NCBI GenBank assembly: GCA_036346225.1
Contig: JARFIW010001339.1
Span: 943,001-1,007,000 of the forward strand
Reading direction: 5' to 3'
From: Platerodrilus igneus
Lineage: Eukaryota; Arthropoda; Insecta; Coleoptera; Lycidae
Length of the DNA stretch: 64,000 nt
Shown here: positions 56,905 to 64,000 of the stretch, piece after piece
How positions within the stretch are numbered: the first letter of the stretch is position 1
How the letters are laid out: the number at the start of each line of letters is the position of its first letter
Notes under the pieces: model-generated
What the model was told of the DNA's origin: nothing
What the model saw: only the letters and a program-made list of their open reading frames with translations
Databases searched by the model: none
Translations under genes and position numbers: made by a program

Positions 56905-58550
56905 AGCATTTTGAAAAATCCTAATTTCTTTATTCCCCTACTATTTCTATAACTTCTTTATTATTAACTTTATCTGTCCTTGCTATCATCATCATACATC
57001 TGAAGCATAACATTCCAAAAGGCTTCTTCCTTTTCCGGTCTGCTTCTTCTACTGTCCCTATTTCATAGACGTACAGTGCTGTGCTCCACACATAAGCTCC
57101 CAACACTTTTGTCTGAGTTTCTATGTTCGTTGTCCCCGAACATAGTCGCTGCTCTTTCTTGATAGAAACAGTTCGGTTCCCCTTCTATTGTTTGGTAAAT
57201 ATATACCAAATATCACCGATTTTCAGGGGTATGCAGAGTTGGAAAGTATCCGAGTACTTTTGTATTTGGGTACTGTACTCGAGTACTTTTTGTGTACCCA
57301 GTACTCTGTATTCGAATTCTTTCAAAATTTTGTATCCGGTATCCGTATCCGAAACTAAAAATGAAAGTATCCAGTACTCGAGTACTTTTTCAGAAATTGG
57401 GATGCTTTAATAAAAATTATTTACTTGAATTCTTGAATAGTTAGCGCCGACGACACAACAGCATAGCAAACTAGTCCGCAAGATATAAACTTACAATATA
57501 TTGTCAACAATTCTCATTTATGTTTCTTTCATTCGTTTATTAGTTGATGTAAAGACTACAGATACAGAGAACATCTAAACGCTAAGGATGCAATTGTGTC
57601 GTGTCTTGTTTTGTGTGGAATGTTGGATATGCAGTAAGCATTGGAAACCAAAAAGTAAGTTTCCTTTTTATTTTTACAAACCTAAATTACCTACACTATT
57701 TAAAAATTACTGTAAATAACGAAGTACAATTTCAAATAACAAAAACAAAAAATGTTAGTTATTTTATTGGTAGCAGTTACAAGTTAACAGTAATGTGTGT
57801 ACAATATGCCTGGATTTACTATACTTTTATTGGGTTATTAATCCAGAAATATATATTTAGGTAAATAAATACCTAATGTGGGTATAAACCATAAATACTA
57901 CAAATATATGAAACTAAAACCGATATAGGCACCAAATGTTATGCTTATGGCTAGTTTTGCTAATGTAAGTTTATAAAGCTAATGGTACACATATATTAAA
58001 TGTGTATTACTGTGTTAGCATTCGGTTTTGCACCTACTTACTTGAAGTGTTATATGCACGTTTCTAGAGGGTTATGGGAACAATTATTTTCCCTATTGAA
58101 TGCTTAAAGTATCCGTACTCAGTATCTGAAAAAAGTACTAGAATACTTATATTCGAGTACATTTTTAGGGTAAAGTACCCGGACTTTTTTAAGAAGTATT
58201 CGAATACATTTTGAGTATCCGGTACTCGGTGTCCGAGTACATTTTCATTGTATCCGTCCCAACTATGGTGGTATGTGAAGAGGTTTAAGCAGCCTGTGGC
58301 TACCAAGATCCCTCAACACTTGAATATTTGCAAAATAATAGTTTTTCAATAAATTCCTCCGCAAAATAAAGATTAGTTAAAAATATTGCAAAACGAATAC
58401 CTGTATTTGTTTAAAGTACTCATCAGGTTTAAGTACAATCATGTTTCTTTGTCATAACGTTTTCCGTCTTGGAACTGATTGATTTCTATTCTGAACTAGC
58501 TTAGACATTTTCCTGATATTCTCACAGTCTACATTGTTACGTTCCAGTTT
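56905..58550 (-). pseudogene. LINE 3' end, split by a hAT-type element
   Basis: Plus-strand sequence 56930-57225 and 58276-58550 matches the LINE 3' half at 16.2-17.5 kb. Blocks are TATTTCATAG(A/G)C(G/A)TACAGTG (57058), CTGTGCTCCACACATA, CAGCCTGTGGCTACCAAGAT (58293) and TTTCTATTCTGAACTAGC (58481). It is the C-terminal coding and 3' untranslated part of another truncated LINE copy. The element 57234-58267 interrupts it. Confidence 0.8.
57234..58267. mobile_element. Non-autonomous hAT-type element
   Basis: Ends CAGAGTTGGAAAGTATCC (left) and, as complement of the right end, CATAGTTGGGACGGATAC. Both are followed by runs of GTACTCGAGTAC-like sequence. GGGGTATG (57226-57233) and GTGGTATG (58268-58275) form an 8-bp target duplication with one change. 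CAG-GTTGG ends and 8-bp targets are typical of hAT transposons. No transposase is seen; the internal 87-codon frame (57601-57864) is unrecognised. Related LINE copies show the uninterrupted site. Confidence 0.8.
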
Positions 58551-58559
58551 GCTTTTAAA

Positions 58560-59681
58560 ATTTACTTGACTATGATAAGCCATTAATTATTAACTCGTCT
58601 ATATTCCAAATAAAATCATTGCCTTAGTTTATATCCTGTTCTGGCGAGCCTAGTGTTTGAACATTAATCCTCAGTCACCTAATTGTAGTTAGGTGCATTT
58701 AAATCATTTATTCTAAGCGGTACATATTCATACTGGATTATACTATCAATTTGATACGAGTTTAGCGAGTATTTCCGTTGAACATTTGTTGCACAGATAG
58801 GCTATCAACACTCGTTGCATTGGATTTTATTTATGAATTATTCATTCTGTTTTCCAATACCAACGGTTTTCGTTGGAGTACTGATTCTGTCCTTTGCACA
58901 ATTACCGTGGGGATTGTACAAGAAATTATACGAGCTGGTACATGCATCCTCGCATTAAATTACTTTCTCTTGTGTGTATCGGGTACGTATTCGGTAATAG
59001 TGGTTGGTTGATTTTGCGCCTACATTCTCGCTCCTCGACGCTACGTGAGATGACTCACTTCTTGTACACTGGATTTACAACTAAAACTGCTGACTAAAAA
59101 ACAAGTTTGGTGTTGCCGACTTCTCCGGTTCCGCTTAGCTAAAATTTATGTTTGCTGTGTATTGCTACTGGTCATTTAATCCTCGTGAAGGAAACCGTGA
59201 GTTTTTAAAAATCTCACACTTTACTAATCCCGTGACTTCCTAAACTTTCTACGGCTGTCGCGTTGTATATTGTTACTAACCAACATTACTAATACTGATT
59301 AGTGTTAAGAACACCCCAGCGGTGTTGATACGTTTTATCATCTAGTCTTCAGTCTGATATAATTTAACTACGCATGTTTTAAATAACTAAAATGTATGTG
59401 GTCTGATACCGGCCCGAGATCGTGTGTTTCTTGTCACGTGACTTATACTACCTAGAAATGTAGGATATTTAATTATTAGTACTGATTTACAATCATTCAT
59501 CTAGGTTCTTATTTACTATTAAGTGATATGTTTGTTGTATGTATTAAGTATACGGTTACGTAGTTGTGTTGCATACGAACACTATTTAGTTTAATCTTTG
59601 TCCCATTTGTAACCTTATTTTGAAATAATAATATAGAAAAGCAATTACTAATACCAGAAAGATGTTTTCTTTTTTATTTAT

Positions 59682-59729
<48 letters not shown>

Positions 59730-60540
59730 TCTTATTTTTTTTGACTAACCAGAGTTCTGTCTATGTTTGTACTAATCAACTAATTTTTATTTCAGAAAGA
59801 GGACTCGGTGTTTTTTCCTTCTTGGGTTTTGTTTTCGATTACTTTCTCACGCCCAATCTCCGATTGACGTTAGCTCGGCATCGCTTCCTTTGGCTACGTA
59901 ATTTCGTGCGAGTCTTTAGCTTAATTGGGTTTTCTGGTTCTTCCCGACCCGCACGGTTTACCATAACATAAATTTTTACGCCCTGGCGTGAGGCCCCGAT
60001 TTTGTTTTAGTTAACGGTTGTTTCGATTTGGTTTCGCTTAATTTCTGCTCCGAGTTTGTTTTGTTTCTGGCCTGATTTTATTTTGTTTACTGCCCAAGTT
60101 ACTACAATATCCGTTTTTCTCGGCCTGATACTACTTATGTTTTCTTCCCTTACGTTCCAACTGGTATTTATTCTTTTCTTTATTTATGCGTGGGTTCGAT
60201 TTTCTTAAATTTTAGTTTTGTTTTCTTGCTTGATCGCTGAATATCCTTAGTTGACTCATTTCAGATTATCGGAATTGTGCTTTCGCCGATAATTCTAGTC
60301 TGTTGAAAACGCTAGTGCCCAATTCCTATTCCTACTTTCTATTTTGATGTGTAGCTCCTATTGGTGTTCCCGAAGGTTATCCGTCGGATATGGTTTAAAT
60401 TGTACTGTATTCACAATAACCTTTTCTTGAGCTTTTATCGAGCTACGGTTAGCCTTTTTTTAGTTACTTTCTCCCAATTTCTTTTCTTTACTCGTATTCA
60501 AAATGACTGATATGAGGAATAAAACTATATAAGGGTATCT
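58560..60540. other. Non-coding stretch before gypsy gag
   Basis: Contains (TA)n at 59686-59725. No reliable LTR, PBS or ORF found. By position part of it should be the LTR and leader of the element whose gag starts near 60540. The 76-codon frame at 59741-59971 has no known domain. Confidence 0.4.
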
Positions 60541-60544
60541 GCAA

Positions 60545-61250
60545 TAGACAGCAGGAGTCATCAGAAAGCATTACTGACTATTTTCTGTGGATGGCGACCG
60601 TGTTTCAATGGTATGAATCTTTCAAGGAGAATGATTAATTGTTTATTGTGCTTCGTAACCTCGCTCCATTTTATCGAGCTCATTTGCCTACCGTCCGATC
60701 CTTACAAGAATTAAAGGACGAATGTCTGAAATTGAAACCGGCAAAGATTCTGGTCGTTCATGTCTAATCACCTAGTCAAAAACAACATACTGTTACTGCC
60801 AAACCGGATCTTGCTTATAAATCTGATACAGTAGAGAAGAATACTTTTACTTCACATGTCCGAGTTATTAAGGTTTTGTCTACGCGTACGGATAGATCAG
60901 ATACTTCTTTCGTACTTTCTCTTCTTCGTGGTTCTACTCGTCAGGACATACGCTTTAATTGCGACAAACCTGGTCATGTTTCAACACGTTGTACTTGTCC
61001 TCAGGTACTCCATTGCTATGGAAGCGGACATAAGGGAGTTTCTCGCCGCCACTGTCCACACTGTTATCCTACTACTAATAGGTCTTCGAATCGTACTTCA
61101 AATTCTGCCCTCACCTATAGGAGCCTAATTTCTTTTACTTCTCACTCTACGTTCTCTTCTGTACCTCATCCAGGTCATCCTGGCTACGACTATCAAAACA
61201 CATCCTTCTTTGGCAAATACAGCTTTGAACAAAATTTCGTCCGTCTCTAG
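60545..61250 (+). pseudogene. Ty3/gypsy-type gag, decayed
   Basis: Reading QQESSESITDYFLWMATVFQ, WYESFKEND, stop at 60636, IVLRNLAPFYRAHLPTVRSL and QELKDECLKLKP shows the capsid C-terminal region of a Ty3/gypsy-type Gag. After about 60 codons comes a knuckle region: RFNCDKPGHVSTRC, where the first zinc cysteine of C-x2-C-x4-H-x4-C has become arginine, then HCYGSGHKGVSRRHC, a second decayed knuckle. One stop and one frame change are visible. The frame 60876-61250 ends in a serine/threonine-rich tail. Confidence 0.72.
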
Positions 61251-61463
61251 TTCTACATCCCTTTCTACACTTCCTTCTGCTCGCCCTACTACGATCATGT
61301 TGTACCCTTTTCAGCCATATGAGCCTTTGAACTATAATATTGATTTTTACGGCTATTACGCTCCTACTTACCAAATTTCTACTAACAAGAATCAACTTCC
61401 TTCTGCCCTTCGCAATTCAAAAGGTGATCAAATACTCCGACGTTTTTACTTCTACTTCAAACT

Positions 61464-62485
61464 GTGCCTTCACCACCATTGCAACCTATACTTCGAATTA
61501 GTGACTTGCAGCTAGCTTCTTTAGAGTTTGTTCCCGCTTTCTTAAACGATTCTACCCAAGAAATTTCTGTCGTGTTTGCAAGCACAAATGTCGCTGATGT
61601 GACGATAATTTCTAATTCAGTCAGCGAAGGTCCTGTCGAAGTCCATGAACCTGTATCGTTAATGCGTTTTGCCGTTTTTGTCAAAATCTTACCTGTTCCT
61701 GCTTTCTTAAATGATTCAACTCAAGAAATTTCTGTTGTGTCTGCAAAAACAGCTGTAGCTGAAGTGACGATAACTTCTGATGCAGGTAGAGAAGGTCCTG
61801 GTGAAATTAGTGAACCCGTAGCGGTTATGTCTGTTGCTGCTGCCGTCAAAGTTTTACCTGACCCTGTTTCTTTATCTACTATGGTCAAAGAATCCGTTCC
61901 TATTGTGGTTGAAGTTTTGTGTGTTCCTAATCCGTTGTCTAACATCGATGAAGTCTTACTTAATTTTACTCCTTTATCGAACGTTGATGAGATGTTACCT
62001 GTTCTTACTCATTTTTTTCATGTTGACAAAATTCTTTTGGATGGTGCTTCGTTTCTAATGCTGACAAGATGCTACTGACTTTTGTTCTTTTAGCTAAGGT
62101 TGGTGAAACCCTAGCTGATGTCCTGCTATCTAATGTTAACGAAGGTCAACCTGGTTCTGCTTCCTTATCTAATGTGGATGAAGTTCTTCCTGATGTTATT
62201 TGTTCTTGTAAGGTGGATGAAATTCTACCTGATTCTGTTCCTTTATGTATTGTTGCTGAAGTGTTATCGGATTATGCTCCATTTCCTAAGGTTGATACTT
62301 CTACAGCTAATTCTGTTTTCTTCCCTAACTGTGATTTTGCTAGTCCTTTATCTAACGTCCATGAAATTTTATCTGTGTCTGTCTTTTTATATAACGTAAC
62401 TGAAGTGTGCTCTGCTTGTGTTTATTTCGTAAGGTTGATTTTCGTACAACCAATACTTTTTCTTTTTCTACCGTTGATATTCTGA
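61464..62485 (+). pseudogene. ORF of 16-residue tandem repeats after gag
   Basis: Two overlapping frames (61464-62078 and 62069-62485) are joined by a single-base shift near 62050. The first part has two copies of a roughly 59-residue unit (PAFLNDSTQEISVV, then VA-VTI-S, then E-V-P-MR/MS-AVFVK, then ILPVP/VLPDP). The second part has about nine copies of a 16-residue unit of the type PLSNVDEVLPDS with variations (TPLSNVDEMLPV, SLSNVDEVLPDV, CKVDEILPDSVPL). Acidic, proline- and valine-rich, no enzyme motif. It follows a gypsy-type gag, but no protease or reverse transcriptase motif is seen. Function unknown; low-complexity linker or surface protein are possibilities. Confidence 0.6.
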
Positions 62486-62489
62486 CAAC

Positions 62490-63570
62490 CCATTATATTT
62501 CCTTTTCAACCGTTGGCTTTCTTGTAACCCATTGTAAAAACAAACCCCTTTCTTATATGATGCGTTTTGAGTTTTCTAAACTACCCTCGCCACCACTTTC
62601 TCAACCTTGTACTGCAACTACTACACTTCCTGCTATTCCTGTTTTGCTAAAAACTGCCCAAAAGAGGCAGATAATATTCTATACTGATTTAGAATCTGAA
62701 GATGTATGTCAACAAAATTCTGATGTTCTTGATTTCGTTTCGTTTTCTTGTTGGTGGCGCAAACGTTTTAAGCGCAATACCCAATCCTCCTGTCCTAATT
62801 TTTTATGCTGATTTTGCTTTACTCTGGAATTCTGCTCCCAGTCACACGTCCGGTGATTCTGTCCCCCTTTCTTCTTTCTTCTCTGAACATCCTATTCCTA
62901 TTTTCCTTTGGCTGGTCTTCGCTGCTGTAAGTCCCTGTACTGATTGTTTTTCGTCCATCCGCTCCTGTGGTATGCTTCGTAGGCTTTTCTCCTTTTCTTT
63001 GGAAACTGCGATTTTGTCGACTTTTCGTACTTTGTAGCAATCCTTTTCTTGATTTTCGTTTGAAATGACTTTTGTTACCACAGTTTGTAGTACACCGTTT
63101 TTTTACTAGCGCTCTATTGTCGGTCCCTTGCATACTTGAGGCTTGATGTTTGTGTCCTGTTGTGGCTGCTACGGCAAATTTTCCTTCTCATTTTTTTTTC
63201 TTTAGTTTCTTCGCGGTAAACTAATCCTTTCCTTGAGATTGATAACTTTACCGTTTCTTTTAAAACGACCCGTCCCTTGACGATTCCGCAGTGTTGATGC
63301 CGTCCATCTTAGTCCTCGTTGATTGCTTATTACCTATCTTCAACTTTTTTTCTTATTTTTTCCTCTGTAGTTGTAGCTCTTGGTTCACCGATGTGAGTGT
63401 CTTGTCTCGTTTTTTCTGGTAGTCCTAGGGTTACCAATATTGGTCCGTCGAGCCGGATTTTTGTTTTGTGTTTGTTTCTCTCTTCCTTTCTATCCGAAAT
63501 TTTTTGTGGTCGGTCTTGTTGTTATTTTGGGTGCTTCGCTGCTTCTGTTTCCTACCCCGACCTTTCAATT
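62490..63570. other. T-rich region with no convincing gene
   Basis: Several overlapping frames on both strands (for example 62407-62811 and 62702-63037) reflect T-rich composition. No domain, repeat or boundary recognised. It may be decayed continuation of the element at 60545. Confidence 0.35.
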
Positions 63571-63575
63571 TTACT

Positions 63576-63683
63576 AGGTCGAACTGGGCAGGCGTGCACA
63601 TCGACTTATGTCCAGTATACATCCTACATATATCCGACATATATCTGGATATATGTCGAGGTGCACGCCTGCCTAGTCCGACC
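63576..63683. repeat. Strong hairpin, 30-bp arms
   Basis: The arm AGGTCGAACTGGGCAGGCGT (continuing GCACATCGAC) at 63576-63605 pairs with 63655-63683 with a few mismatches; GGCAGGCGTGCAC/GTGCACGCCTGCC is exact. The loop holds a smaller CCGACATATATC...GATATATGTCG stem. Much more GC-rich than its surroundings. Confidence 0.85.
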
Positions 63684-63716
63684 TAGGTCGGATTAAATTC
63701 AACCTAGGTCGGATTA
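63681..63716. repeat. Two direct copies of ACCTAGGTCGGATTA
   Basis: The 15-bp sequence, containing the palindrome CCTAGG, occurs at 63681-63695 and 63702-63716 directly after the hairpin, whose outer arm contains a related GGTCG. Confidence 0.85.
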
Positions 63717-63842
63717 GCGGTTGCTCATTTTGCAGGGTGTATTCGGGTATTTTCTACAATATACGCCCCCACTCTGTAGGGTACATACGGAGCAATTTTT
63801 CGTATTCAATTTAGTATTCGGCAGTAGCTAGAACTGTAAACA

Positions 63843-64000
63843 TGAGCGTCTCCAAGGTGATTAACGTTCCCCAACTTCTTGGGAATAAAGTGAAACCAAC
63901 AAATGAGCGATTTGGATTGTGGCTATTGGCAGAAAATATGTGCAACTATAATCTGGTGGCAGATATTGGTAATATTTGCTATGTCGAAGGCGAACAGATG
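63843..64000 (+). CDS. ORF start, runs off window end
   Basis: A frame open to the last base, beginning MSVSKVINVPQLLGNKVKPT and continuing with NERFGLWLLAENMCNYNLVA. Codon composition is less AT-biased than the surrounding DNA, and the Met is preceded by a purine at -3 (AAC ATG A). Not recognised. It follows the hairpin by 160 bp, so it may be the first gene of another mobile element; a host exon is also possible. Confidence 0.45.

Noticed and set aside
62819..63133. Basic minus-strand frame (104 codons)
   Set aside because: Lies antisense to T-rich plus-strand DNA; lysine/arginine content follows from composition and no domain is seen.

Overview
The window reads as an AT-rich, repeat-dense eukaryotic nuclear region, most likely from an arthropod and probably an insect. 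The basis is the element mix: a 17.6/297-like Ty3/gypsy element, a LINE with an apurinic-type endonuclease, mariner-family transposases, Penelope-like GIY-YIG remnants, a hAT-type element and Polinton/Maverick derivatives. I see no convincing host gene in 64 kb. Almost everything that can be named is a transposable element, an element remnant or a simple repeat, and nearly every coding stretch is broken.

Layout. 1-2651 is the 5' part of a minus-strand 17.6-like gypsy element (LTR, primer-binding site, repetitive leader, frameshifted gag), followed by a plus-strand LINE scrap (about 2755-4010). 4011-10360 is non-coding, with several roughly 2-kb segments bounded by (TA)n tracts. 10430-13180 is a Penelope-like remnant split by a young inverted copy of the neighbouring gypsy 3' end.

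13333-38460 is a deep nest. A mariner-like transposase gene (plus strand) was split by a minus-strand Ty3/gypsy element (13875-34351, TSD TAGT). That gypsy was itself split by a LINE (15963-20638), a 7.5-kb Polinton derivative (21438-28925, TSD AACAAC), a MITE (30542-31127, TA) and a second mariner inside its 5' LTR (32249-34113, TA). A second Polinton derivative (34535-38334, TSD ATTGTC) sits in the host transposase gene. Removing these layers brings the host and gypsy pieces back into order on their strands.

38464-43760 is a degenerate plus-strand LTR element lacking reverse transcriptase. Next come (TA)n tracts and a 407-bp tandem duplication carrying two tRNA-like cloverleaves (43866-44680), AT-rich segments, a head-to-head pair of truncated Penelope-like copies (48693-50630), and a 4.2-kb near-perfect palindrome bounded and centred by (TA)n (50676-54896). 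Further on are a transposase scrap, a LINE scrap split by a hAT-type element with an 8-bp TSD (57234-58267), a decayed plus-strand gypsy gag followed by an ORF built of 16-residue repeats (60545-62485), a strong hairpin (63576-63683) and an ORF running off the window end.

The most notable content is the pair of Polinton derivatives. Both are almost wholly symmetric inverted duplications of their own ends, with arms of about 3 kb and 1.3 kb. One still carries two open ORFs of unknown function. Also notable are the (TA)n-bounded repeat family and the young inverted duplication bounded by 56-bp direct repeats.
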